Origin: an uncultured Flammeovirgaceae bacterium
GTDB lineage: Bacteria > Bacteroidota > Bacteroidia > Cytophagales > Cyclobacteriaceae
Length of the DNA stretch: 5,639 nt
NCBI GenBank assembly: GCA_937138955.1
Contig: CAKZPJ010000041.1
Span: 1 to 5,639, forward strand
Reading direction: 5' to 3'
In this document: piece after piece, positions 1-5,639 of the stretch
Layout of the letters: each line of letters begins with the position of its first letter
How positions within the stretch are numbered: position 1 is the first letter of the stretch
Notes under the pieces: generated by a model
What the model was told of the DNA's origin: nothing
Seen by the model: only the letters and a program-made list of their open reading frames with translations
The model's database searches: none
Made by a program: the position numbers and the translations under genes

Positions 1-9
1 TAAGTGACT

Positions 10-22
10 CTTTACCGTAAAG
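10..22. other. Short hairpin near the left edge
   Basis: A perfect 5-bp stem (CTTTA / TAAAG) closes a 3-nt CCG loop. It could be the remains of a terminator for a gene that ends left of the window. No T tract follows it and the stem is short and A+T-rich, so chance is a real possibility. The rest of 1-160 is A+T-rich, full of stops on both strands, and holds nothing else that I recognise. Confidence 0.2.
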
Positions 23-169
23 TATAATTCAGCAGGACCGGGCGTAAAAAAGATGTGTTTCATCAATTAAAAATGTATCTTTAAGCTTCTAATTAACGTA
101 TGTACGCCTATTGGGTTAATATTTTTCTTCATACTCAAATTGAACATAGAATTTTAGCTACAGTTTTTC

Positions 170-177
170 TACCTTTG
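170..177 (+). promoter_or_regulatory. Bacteroidota-type -7 promoter element for the DUF1963 gene
   Basis: TACCTTTG fits the TAnnTTTG -7 consensus used by the Bacteroidota primary sigma factor exactly. It lies 46 bp before the ATG at 224, which would give a leader of roughly 40 nt. No good -33 TTTG sits at the expected spacing: the nearest TTG is at 140-142, too far upstream. A second, off-register run (TATCTTTTG, 201-209) is less convincing. The ATG has no Shine-Dalgarno sequence in front of it, as is usual in this phylum. Confidence 0.35.
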
Positions 178-223
178 CTATAAATCAATTACCCATTTAC
201 TATCTTTTGTCTACTCGTAGGCT

Positions 224-1015
224 ATGAACTCCCCACTATCATCGTTGCCACCGTCATTGGCAATCTATCGCTCTGTTGTTGAACAATCTTTTCGTCCGTA
301 CATCCGAATTCAAGCGCAAATTGATGAAGATGTAGCCGTTATTCAAAGCAAATTCGGTGGATTACCGTATCTGCCAGTGGATGTAGACTATCCGCTCGCT
401 GAAAACGGCAATCCACTATTCCTGCTAGCTCAAATAAACTGTGAAGATTTGCCCGAACTGGAGGACTTTCCGCAGAAAGGTATTTTGCAGTTTTACATTG
501 CCGATGATGATATGTATGGTTTGGATTTAGATGAGCCTACCGATCAAAAAAACTTTCGCGTACTCTATTTTGCTGAAGTTGATGAAGAAAATCGCCAACG
601 AGATTTCAAATTTTTACCTGTTTTCGAAGACATGCCGTTTGAGGATAAGTATTCTCTCACATTTAACAAGGAAGTCAGTTCGGTTTCCCCCGAAGATATT
701 CACTTTGATGAAGTCTTCGGAGAGTCTCCGCATACCTTTTTTGATCAGTTTGGAGAGGATGCTGATCCAGTTCGGCGAGAGTACCGTCGGTTTGCTCAAG
801 GGCCGGGGCACAAAATGGGTGGCTACGCTCACTTTACCCAAGAAGATCCTCGCTTTGAAATTGATGAGTTTGCCAAGGCAATTCTTTTGCTCCAGATAGA
901 TTCCAAGAACGATATTGCTTGGGGTGATACCGGAACCGCTAACTTCTTCATTCTGCCTGAAGATCTAAAAAATCGCGAATTCAGTAATGTAATGTTCAAT
1001 TGGGACAGTTTGTAG
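224..1015 (+). CDS. DUF1963 / YwqG-family protein
   Basis: This 263-aa protein belongs to the DUF1963 family, whose best-known member is Bacillus subtilis YwqG. The molecular function is not established. Recognisable family blocks run in the usual order: SKFGGLPYLP at about residues 42-51; a PLFLLAQIN strand and a GILQFYIADDDMYG block in the next 50 residues; GHKMGGYAHFTQEDPR near residue 200; and the C-terminal GDTGTANFFILPEDL followed by a conserved NWD near the end. The length is normal for the family and both ends are intact. The protein is acidic, has no signal peptide or membrane segment, and is therefore predicted to be cytoplasmic. It is preceded by its own likely promoter and converges on the esterase gene, so it is probably monocistronic and unrelated to the ABC operon. 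The ATG at 224 is the natural start because conserved sequence begins only about 40 residues in. Confidence 0.9.
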   Translation: MNSPLSSLPPSLAIYRSVVEQSFRPYIRIQAQIDEDVAVIQSKFGGLPYLPVDVDYPLAENGNPLFLLAQINCEDLPELEDFPQKGILQFYIADDDMYGLDLDEPTDQKNFRVLYFAEVDEENRQRDFKFLPVFEDMPFEDKYSLTFNKEVSSVSPEDIHFDEVFGESPHTFFDQFGEDADPVRREYRRFAQGPGHKMGGYAHFTQEDPRFEIDEFAKAILLLQIDSKNDIAWGDTGTANFFILPEDLKNREFSNVMFNWDSL

Positions 1016-1029
1016 TTCCAGGTTTGGAA
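1016..1029. terminator. Weak hairpin directly after the DUF1963 stop
   Basis: A perfect 5-bp inverted repeat (TTCCA / TGGAA) with a 4-nt loop starts on the base after the stop codon. No T-run follows it directly; the next A/T run is at 1040-1047. A second inverted repeat, TTGAAA at 1069-1074 with TTTCAA at 1092-1097, straddles the end of the convergent esterase gene with an 18-nt loop. Either could serve as a weak terminator in this 64-bp convergent gap. Both are too weak for a firm call. Confidence 0.25.
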
Positions 1030-1079
1030 TGTTGCAGGTTAAAAAATTGTCTTTCTCAGAGCATAAACTTGAAACTCAC

Positions 1080-1781
1080 TTAACTATTAACTTTCAAAAT
1101 AGGATACAATACTTCCCAAACAGTATTCGCTACGATTTGATGGCCTTCGGCGGTAGGGTGGATGCCATCGGGCAGGTTGAGCTCAGGCTCTCCGGCCACA
1201 TCTTCTAACAAAAAGGGTATCAACGCTACTTCTTGGTTATTAGCTACTTCGGGAAATATTTTCTGAAAGTCAGCGGCGTATTTTGCTCCCATGTTAGGGG
1301 GTACCATCATACCCGATAAAATGATTTCTGCTTCGGGGTAAATTTCTTGTACTTTGTCAATCATGGCGTTCAGGTTACGTTGGGTTTCCTCAGTACTGAT
1401 TCCGCGTAATCCATCGTTCGCTCCCAATTCTAGCACAAATACGTCAATGGGTTGTTGTTCTAGTACCCAGTCCAGGCGAGTATTGCCGCTGGCAGTGGTT
1501 TCGCCACTCAAACCGGCGTTTACCACTTGGTACGATAACCCCATAGAATCTAAGCGTTGTTGAATAATGGAGGAAAAGGCTTCAGATGGATCAAGTCCGT
1601 AACCGGCGGTTAAACTATTGCCAAAAAATAAAACGGTGGGTTTATTCGTCTCCTCTACGGTTGCCGATTCAGCTCCGGTAACAGGCTTACTCGATTCATC
1701 TGATGTTTGCTGAGTTTGAGGTTGACAGCCAAACCAATAAAAAGTAGTTAGACCAAAGAGTATTAAAGTACGAAACTGCAT
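1080..1781 (-). CDS. tesA: TesA-like SGNH-hydrolase esterase, predicted lipoprotein
   Basis: This 233-aa GDSL/SGNH-family esterase closely resembles E. coli TesA (acyl-CoA thioesterase I / lysophospholipase L1 / arylesterase). All four blocks are visible: GNSLTAGYGL with nucleophile Ser56; NAGLSGETT with oxyanion Gly93; LELGANDGLRG with Asn122; and DGIHP with Asp205 and His208. The GDSL motif itself reads GNSL, a tolerated variant outside the catalytic set. The N-terminus is a short lipoprotein signal: MQFR, a hydrophobic stretch, then a lipobox-like YWFGC with Cys19. A low-complexity Q/T/S/E-rich linker of about 28 residues leads to the catalytic domain. E. coli TesA is instead a soluble periplasmic enzyme. 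The gene is divergent from the ABC operon, as tesA is from ybbA-ybbP in E. coli, which suggests it works on a substrate extruded or presented by that transporter. Family and catalytic residues are near certain; the substrate is not. Confidence 0.92.
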   Translation of the reverse strand: MQFRTLILFGLTTFYWFGCQPQTQQTSDESSKPVTGAESATVEETNKPTVLFFGNSLTAGYGLDPSEAFSSIIQQRLDSMGLSYQVVNAGLSGETTASGNTRLDWVLEQQPIDVFVLELGANDGLRGISTEETQRNLNAMIDKVQEIYPEAEIILSGMMVPPNMGAKYAADFQKIFPEVANNQEVALIPFLLEDVAGEPELNLPDGIHPTAEGHQIVANTVWEVLYPILKVNS

Positions 1782-1834
1782 GACAAAATCTTTTATGAAT
1801 ACTTACCGTAACTTAACTAGAAACACCAATGAAA

Positions 1835-1858
1835 GTGTTCTATCTTAAAATAGAAAAC
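1835..1858. promoter_or_regulatory. Imperfect 24-bp palindrome abutting the antitoxin-like start codon
   Basis: The core is TTCTAT (1838-1843) and ATAGAA (1850-1855) around a CTTAAA centre. Including flanking GT and AC, 10 of 12 base pairs of the dyad are self-complementary; the mismatches are 1837/1856 and 1844/1849. It ends one base before the ATG at 1860 and lies in the divergent region shared with the esterase gene. Antitoxins of the Phd/YefM class usually bind palindromes in their own promoter, so this is a candidate operator. It could also form an RNA hairpin occluding the start. The area is A+T-rich, which raises the chance of a fortuitous dyad. No clear TAnnTTTG promoter element was found between 1782 and 1859 on either strand. 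Confidence 0.4.
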
Positions 1859-1859
1859 G

Positions 1860-2051
1860 ATGGAAGGAATTAATTACTTAACCGACAACGACGGAAAAAA
1901 GAAGGCAATTGTTGTTGATCTGGAAAAATATGGTGAGTATTTAGAGGATTTACTTGATATAATATCCTATGAAGAGAGCAAACATGAAGAAGTTCGCGAT
2001 TTTGAGGAAGCCAGAGAGGAAATTATCCAAGAGAAAAATGCCTATTTATAA
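1860..2051 (+). CDS. Small Phd/YefM-like antitoxin-type protein, no adjacent toxin
   Basis: This 63-aa acidic protein begins MEGINYLTDNDGKKKAIVV and continues DLEKYGEYLEDLLDI. That is the pattern of Bacteroidota and cyanobacterial Phd/YefM-like antitoxins: a short N-terminal strand-loop-strand DNA-binding part with a GxxKAxVV strand, then a Tyr-containing helix. The C-terminal half (about residues 33-60) is a charged Glu/Lys-rich helix, the usual toxin-binding region. It is shorter than a full Phd/YefM protein (commonly 75-90 aa). The stop codon shares one base with the ATG of the ABC ATPase (TAATG), so translation is probably coupled. The expected RelE/Doc-type toxin is absent; the next frame is the ATPase. 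The gene is A+T-rich (18 of 60 G+C at 1921-1980). It may be an orphan antitoxin or an autoregulator of the operon. The coding call is firm; the function is inferred from resemblance. Confidence 0.75.
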   Translation: MEGINYLTDNDGKKKAIVVDLEKYGEYLEDLLDIISYEESKHEEVRDFEEAREEIIQEKNAYL

Positions 2052-2758
2052 TGTCAGATATTTTAAAAGTAAAAAACCTTACCAAAACCTATCAGAGTGG
2101 CAGTCGCCAACTTACCGTTTTACAGGATGTGTCGTTTGCCCTTGAATCAGGCGCAGCTTGTTCCATTGTGGGTCCTTCCGGCAGTGGAAAAACTACTCTA
2201 CTAGGATTATGTGCGGGCTTAGACCGAGCAACTTCGGGGTCGGTAGAATTAAACGGAGTGACATTAGATAATCTTAACGAAGATGAACGAGCTGAAGTAA
2301 GAGGAGAACATGTTGGCTTTATTTTCCAAAGCTTCAATTTAATGCCAACACTTACCGCACTAGAAAATGTGATGGTTCCGTTGGAACTACAGGGCGAAAA
2401 GAACGTGAGTCGCTACGCACTAGAGTTACTGGATAAAGTGGGATTAGCGGATCGGCAACATCATTACCCCAGTCAACTTTCGGGTGGTGAGCAGCAGCGA
2501 ATATCCATTGCCCGAGCCTTCTCTAATCGCCCTAAGATACTGTTTGCCGATGAACCTACGGGTAACTTAGACGAAGAAACCGGACAGCACATCGAGTCCC
2601 TGGTTTTTGATTTAAACCGCGAAGCTGGGACTACGCTAGTCATAGTTACCCACGACTTAGGCTTAGCTGAGAAGACGCAACGTATTCTTCGAATCAAAGG
2701 TGGAAGGTTAATGGAGGACAGACTAGTGGAAAGTTCTATGAGCCGCAAAGTGGTATAA
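2051..2758 (+). CDS. ybbA: ABC transporter ATP-binding protein, YbbA/LolD/MacB type
   Basis: This is a complete 235-aa nucleotide-binding domain of the type VII (MacB/LolD/FtsE) group. Visible motifs are: Walker A GPSGSGKT (41-48); Q-loop Gln93 in GFIFQSFNL; ABC signature LSGGEQQR (143-150); Walker B ILFADEPT with catalytic Glu168; D-loop GNLD (171-174); and H-loop His201 in VTHD. The FQSFNLMPTLTALENV stretch is typical of the LolD/MacB subgroup, which couples to FtsX-like permeases. The partner should be the permease starting at 3401, as with YbbA-YbbP in E. coli. Here, unusually, two genes sit between them. The ATPase is cytoplasmic and bound to the inner membrane through the permease. It should power mechanotransmission or lipid-type substrate extrusion rather than classical import. 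The start shares a base with the upstream stop codon. The C-terminus ends in a short basic tail. Confidence 0.95.
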   Translation: MSDILKVKNLTKTYQSGSRQLTVLQDVSFALESGAACSIVGPSGSGKTTLLGLCAGLDRATSGSVELNGVTLDNLNEDERAEVRGEHVGFIFQSFNLMPTLTALENVMVPLELQGEKNVSRYALELLDKVGLADRQHHYPSQLSGGEQQRISIARAFSNRPKILFADEPTGNLDEETGQHIESLVFDLNREAGTTLVIVTHDLGLAEKTQRILRIKGGRLMEDRLVESSMSRKVV

Positions 2759-2764
2759 AGATGT

Positions 2765-2914
2765 ATGAAAGCATACAAAACAAGAACAAAAGTTAAAGGT
2801 CGTGTGCTAGTTGTTGAATTACACGAAGAGTTTAAAGACGTTGAAGTGATAACCTCAAAGATAAAGGGATATCAGCCTTCTAAGAAAGATGAAAATAGTC
2901 ATTCAGCCTTATAA
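2765..2914 (+). CDS. 49-aa antitoxin-like small protein
   Basis: This short reading frame begins 6 bp after the ATPase stop (ATG at 2765) and ends at TAA 2912-2914, overlapping the first 26 bases of grpB in another frame. The product starts MKAYKTRTKVKGRVLVVEL and continues HEEFKDVEVITSKI. This resembles small beta-rich proteins of the form K.KVKGR-L-VELPEEFKDKEVEV that often precede PIN- or RelE-type toxins and act as MazE/AbrB-like antitoxins. The basic N-terminal strands, the short loop and the ExFKDVEV strand all fit. The C-terminal 15 residues (GYQPSKKDENSHSAL) are polar and probably disordered. No toxin follows, since the next gene is grpB. Codon use looks A+T-rich, like its neighbours on the right. 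Without this gene there would be a 130-bp hole in an otherwise gapless operon. It may be real but decaying. Confidence 0.55.
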   Translation: MKAYKTRTKVKGRVLVVELHEEFKDVEVITSKIKGYQPSKKDENSHSAL

Positions 2915-3401
2915 TCCGTGCTGGCTTACTTTGTTTGCGCAGGAGAAAGCGAAAATACATAACTCGATAGGTAAAGATGGAGTTTGGATTGAGCATATCA
3001 GTAGTACTTCGGTAGAAGGCCTTAGCGCAAAGCCGGTTATCGATATTCTGATTGGTCTTGAAAATTTTTCTGTGGCGGACCAGTTTGTTTCTCCGATAGA
3101 AGCATTGGACTATTACTATGTTGCTGATTACGAAGACCAAATGCCATTAAGTAAATTTTTCTTTAAAGAAGAGAATCACAAAAGAACTCACCATTTGCAT
3201 TTAGTAGAAATGAATTCGCCCTTTTGGAAGCGTCATATGGCTTTTAGGGATTATTTAAGAGAAAACGAGACTGACCGAAAAGCCTACGAAACTCTGAAAA
3301 AGAACTTATCTGAACGAGACTGGAGTACGCGGAATGACTATGTTAAGGCTAAGTCAGGTTTTATACGAAATATTGAAAGCAAGCTTAACCTAAATACCTG
3401 A
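2889..3401 (+). CDS. GrpB / UPF0157 family protein (nucleotidyltransferase fold)
   Basis: This 170-aa protein has full family length. The N-terminus IQPYNPCWLTLFAQEK matches the family's YdpxWpxxFxxEk opening. The central HISSTSVEGLSAKPVIDI block (36-53) is the family signature, with Asp52 as probable metal ligand of the nucleotidyltransferase-like fold. The C-terminal half carries the characteristic HHLHLVE segment, WKRHMAFRDYLRE, and a final helix with YVKAKSGFI. Most homologues read HIGST in the signature; here residue 38 is Ser instead of Gly. GrpB proteins have no settled function; related domains occur fused to dephospho-CoA kinase in some Gram-positive bacteria. The protein is soluble and cytoplasmic. 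It begins inside the 3' end of the 49-aa gene, and its TGA shares a base with the permease ATG (TGATG), implying coupled translation. It has no known role with YbbAP and looks like an insertion between ATPase and permease; sampled lines are 30% and 37% G+C. Confidence 0.88.
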   Translation: MKIVIQPYNPCWLTLFAQEKAKIHNSIGKDGVWIEHISSTSVEGLSAKPVIDILIGLENFSVADQFVSPIEALDYYYVADYEDQMPLSKFFFKEENHKRTHHLHLVEMNSPFWKRHMAFRDYLRENETDRKAYETLKKNLSERDWSTRNDYVKAKSGFIRNIESKLNLNT

Positions 3402-5639
3402 TGAACTTCTCTTGGTTTTTAAAGATGGCGTGGCGCGACAGTCGCAAGAATCGCTCACGGCTGCTGCTGTTTATGAGTAGTATGGTGTTGGGCATTGCTG
3501 CGCTGGTAGCAATCAATTCCTTCGGGGACAATATGCGACGGGAGATTAATGGGGAGGCGAAAAAGCTTTTGGGGGCTGATCTGGTAGTAGAAAGTCGTTT
3601 CCCGATAACTGATACTGTGCGAACATTCTTCGATTCCCTAGAAGCGGAAATATCCGAAGAAGTGAGCTTTGCTTCCATGGTACTGTTTCCCGAAAGTGGC
3701 GGAACTCGTTTAGTGCAAGTGCGGGCATTGGAAGGAGAATTTCCCTATTATGGAGCTATTGAAACCCTACCTGTGGAAGCTAGCCGATCCTTCCGTTCCG
3801 GTCAGGAAGCACTGGCGGATAATACGCTAATGCTACAATTTAACGCTCAAACGGGTGACCCGATTAAAGTAGGCGAGCTTACGTTCACGCTGGACGGAAG
3901 TATTCATAAAGTACCGGGTCAGCCGGGCATTGCGGCTACTGTAGCCCCGCCGGTCTATATCCCGATGCAGTATTTAGAGGAAACTGGGTTGCTACAAAAG
4001 GGCAGCCGGGTCAACTACAAGCTGTATCTCAAGTTCCCGGAACGAGTTGATATGGCTCAGTTAATGACGGCATCCATTGAGCCGTTTTTGGAAAAGGAAG
4101 AGCTTCGCTACGACGATGTAGATGAGCGTAAAGAAGAAATTGGCGAGAGCTATCAAAATCTTACCGGATTTCTTAATCTAGTAGCGTTTATTGCCCTGCT
4201 ATTAGGTTGCTTAGGAGTAGCTAGTGCGGTGCATATCTACCTGCGTGAGAAGGTGCTTTCGGTGGCAGTACTACGTTGCCTAGGTGGAAAAGGATCTTAC
4301 GGAGTCTGGATATTCCTAATTCAGATTACGATTATGGGATTGCTGGGAGCAATTATTGGGGCGGCTTTAGGAACGGCTATTCAGTTTGTGCTACCGGAAC
4401 TATTCGCTGACTTTATTCCGGTAGAAGTAGATATCGCCCTCTCGTGGTCAGCGATTTTTCAGGGAGTGATTACGGGGCTACTCATTGCCGTATTATTTGC
4501 CCTACTGCCGCTGCTATCAGTGCGAAAAGTTTCGCCTTTGCGGACGTTACGTACTTCGGCTGATGAAAATCAAACACCCGATCCTTTGCGATTTTTGGTT
4601 TTTGGTCTGATTGCCGTATTCATCTTTCTATTCTCTTATTTTCAGTTAAATAATTGGCTAGATGCGCTATCATTTACCGGAGGCACCTTGGTTGCTTTTC
4701 TAATTTTGGGCGGTATGGCTCGTTTACTCATGATCGCAGTCAGGCGTTTCTTCCCAGCAGGATGGAGTTATCTGTGGCGACAAAGCCTGGCTAACCTTTA
4801 TCGACCTAATAATCAGACTTTAGTATTAATCGTAACCATAGGTTTGGGTACAGCGCTTATTGGCGTACTATTTTTCGTTCAGCAAGTGCTGATTGATAAA
4901 GTGGCGCTCACCGGAAGCGAGCATCAACCGAATATGGTATTATTCGATATTCAGTCCGATCAGGAAGAAGAGTTGGCTCAACTCACTCAGTCTTTTGATT
5001 TACCGCTCATTCAGCAGGTTCCGGTAGTTACCATGCGCCTGGCTTCCTTACAAGGCCGTACCACCAGCGAAATAAAGGAAGACACTACTGACCATATTCG
5101 TGGTTGGGTACTGAATCGAGAGTATCGAGTTACGTATCGAGATAGCCTGATTGACTCGGAAGAAATTATGCGGGGCGCGTGGAATGGCAATATAAGTAGC
5201 ACAGGTGACTCAGTATTTGTTTCTTTAGAAGATGGTTTGGCGGAATCGATGCAAGTAGATATCGGTGATAAGGTAACCTTCAATGTGCAAGGAGCTCTGA
5301 TAGATACCTATGTAGGGAGTATCCGCAAGGTAGACTGGCAGCGGGTGCAGACTAACTTTTTAGTGCTGTTTCCCACCGGAGTACTGGAACGTGCCCCGAA
5401 ATTTCACGTGATTATCACCCGGGTTGAGTCAGATCAAACTGCAGCTCAATTTCAGCAAGCGGTGGTAAAGCAGTACCCGAATGTATCAGTCATCGATCTG
5501 AAGCTAATCCTGGCAACGGTAGACGATATTCTGAATAAAATCGCCTTCGTTATCCGTTTTATGGCCTTCTTCAGTATCATCACTGGCATCATTGTACTGA
5601 TCGGCTCAGTGATTATCAGTAAGTACCAGCGCATTCAAG
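3401..5639 (+). CDS. ybbP: YbbP-like ABC transporter permease (FtsX/MacB superfamily), 3' end outside window
   Basis: The frame is open from ATG 3401 to the edge: 746 residues plus one base, with no stop codon. E. coli YbbP is about 800 residues with ten helices. Predicted helices: TM1 20-41; TM2 about 255-281; TM3 302-326; TM4 352-374; TM5 398-416; TM6 423-447; TM7 472-494; TM8 717-740. A final helical pair should lie beyond the edge. Two large periplasmic domains occupy about 42-250 and 495-710. The FtsX-superfamily coupling motif VAVLRCLGGKGS (288-299) follows TM2, and VRKVSPLRTLR (374-384) follows TM4. This two-repeat layout, with a central extra helix pair, is the YbbP arrangement rather than four-helix MacB or LolC. 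N-terminal WFLKMAWRDSRKNRSR is the usual cytoplasmic entry helix. Its partner ATPase is the gene at 2051-2758. Sampled G+C is 47%. The start is set by the overlap with the grpB stop and by the entry helix. Confidence 0.92.
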   Translation, partial: MNFSWFLKMAWRDSRKNRSRLLLFMSSMVLGIAALVAINSFGDNMRREINGEAKKLLGADLVVESRFPITDTVRTFFDSLEAEISEEVSFASMVLFPESGGTRLVQVRALEGEFPYYGAIETLPVEASRSFRSGQEALADNTLMLQFNAQTGDPIKVGELTFTLDGSIHKVPGQPGIAATVAPPVYIPMQYLEETGLLQKGSRVNYKLYLKFPERVDMAQLMTASIEPFLEKEELRYDDVDERKEEIGESYQNLTGFLNLVAFIALLLGCLGVASAVHIYLREKVLSVAVLRCLGGKGSYGVWIFLIQITIMGLLGAIIGAALGTAIQFVLPELFADFIPVEVDIALSWSAIFQGVITGLLIAVLFALLPLLSVRKVSPLRTLRTSADENQTPDPLRFLVFGLIAVFIFLFSYFQLNNWLDALSFTGGTLVAFLILGGMARLLMIAVRRFFPAGWSYLWRQSLANLYRPNNQTLVLIVTIGLGTALIGVLFFVQQVLIDKVALTGSEHQPNMVLFDIQSDQEEELAQLTQSFDLPLIQQVPVVTMRLASLQGRTTSEIKEDTTDHIRGWVLNREYRVTYRDSLIDSEEIMRGAWNGNISSTGDSVFVSLEDGLAESMQVDIGDKVTFNVQGALIDTYVGSIRKVDWQRVQTNFLVLFPTGVLERAPKFHVIITRVESDQTAAQFQQAVVKQYPNVSVIDLKLILATVDDILNKIAFVIRFMAFFSIITGIIVLIGSVIISKYQRIQ

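Noticed and set aside
1..223. Search for a tRNA, riboswitch, CRISPR repeat or gene remnant in the left non-coding segment and across the window.
   Set aside because: No cloverleaf, no regularly spaced direct repeats, no insertion-sequence ends and no long inverted repeats were seen. Only the 13-nt hairpin and the TAnnTTTG element stood out.
531..899. A 122-codon + strand frame within the DUF1963 gene, with a 75-codon minus-strand frame over the same area.
   Set aside because: Both are shadows of the DUF1963 gene: no recognisable domain, low-complexity S/L/R-rich composition, and family blocks on the primary frame across the same region.
1354..1563. 69-codon + strand frame within the esterase gene.
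   Set aside because: It is antisense to the SGNH catalytic blocks and has no recognisable protein features.
2038..2145. A 35-codon frame beginning MPIYNVRYF at the end of the Phd-like gene, exactly where a RelE-type toxin start would be expected, and reminiscent of one.
   Set aside because: It stops after 35 codons and lies in the third frame under the well-conserved start of the ABC ATPase. No RelE core residues follow, so it is most simply a shadow frame. A deleted toxin fused at this point would need support from comparison with relatives.
2473..2778. Minus-strand frame of 101 codons antisense to the ABC ATPase, with similar antisense frames at 2092-2337, 2880-3140, 3385-3678 and 5011-5283.
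   Set aside because: They run opposite motif-rich coding sequence, have no domain features and no upstream signals, and are explained by the codon bias of the real genes.

Overview
The window looks like chromosomal DNA from a member of the Bacteroidota, probably an environmental Cytophagales-type organism. That placement is inference. It rests on near-absent Shine-Dalgarno sequences, one good Bacteroidota-type -7 element (TAnnTTTG) upstream of the first gene, moderate G+C in the main genes, and the style of the encoded proteins.

Layout from left to right. Positions 1-223 are non-coding and carry a small hairpin and a likely promoter. A DUF1963/YwqG-family protein follows on the + strand (224-1015). 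A 64-bp convergent gap separates it from a minus-strand TesA-like SGNH esterase (1080-1781) that is predicted to be a lipoprotein. A 78-bp divergent region contains a palindrome touching the next start codon. From there a tightly packed + strand operon runs to the window edge: a 63-aa Phd/YefM-like antitoxin-type protein (1860-2051), a YbbA/LolD-type ABC ATPase (2051-2758), a 49-aa antitoxin-like small protein (2765-2914), a GrpB-family protein (2889-3401) and a large YbbP/FtsX-superfamily permease (3401 to the edge, 746 residues visible, 3' end missing). All junctions in this operon are overlaps or gaps of at most 6 bp.

The backbone matches the tesA < > ybbA-ybbP arrangement known from Escherichia coli: an extracytoplasmic esterase divergent from an ABC ATPase and its ten-helix permease. 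The likely system is an ATP-driven MacB/LolCDE-like machine working on a hydrophobic substrate in the envelope, with the esterase as functional partner. Three genes do not belong to that backbone: the Phd-like gene, the 49-aa gene and grpB. Lines counted by hand in these are 30-37% G+C, against 47-48% in sampled lines of the ATPase and permease. They look like accessory cargo fitted into the operon with translational-coupling overlaps. Both small proteins resemble antitoxins, but neither is followed by a recognisable toxin. I did not find an obviously new defence or mobile system.
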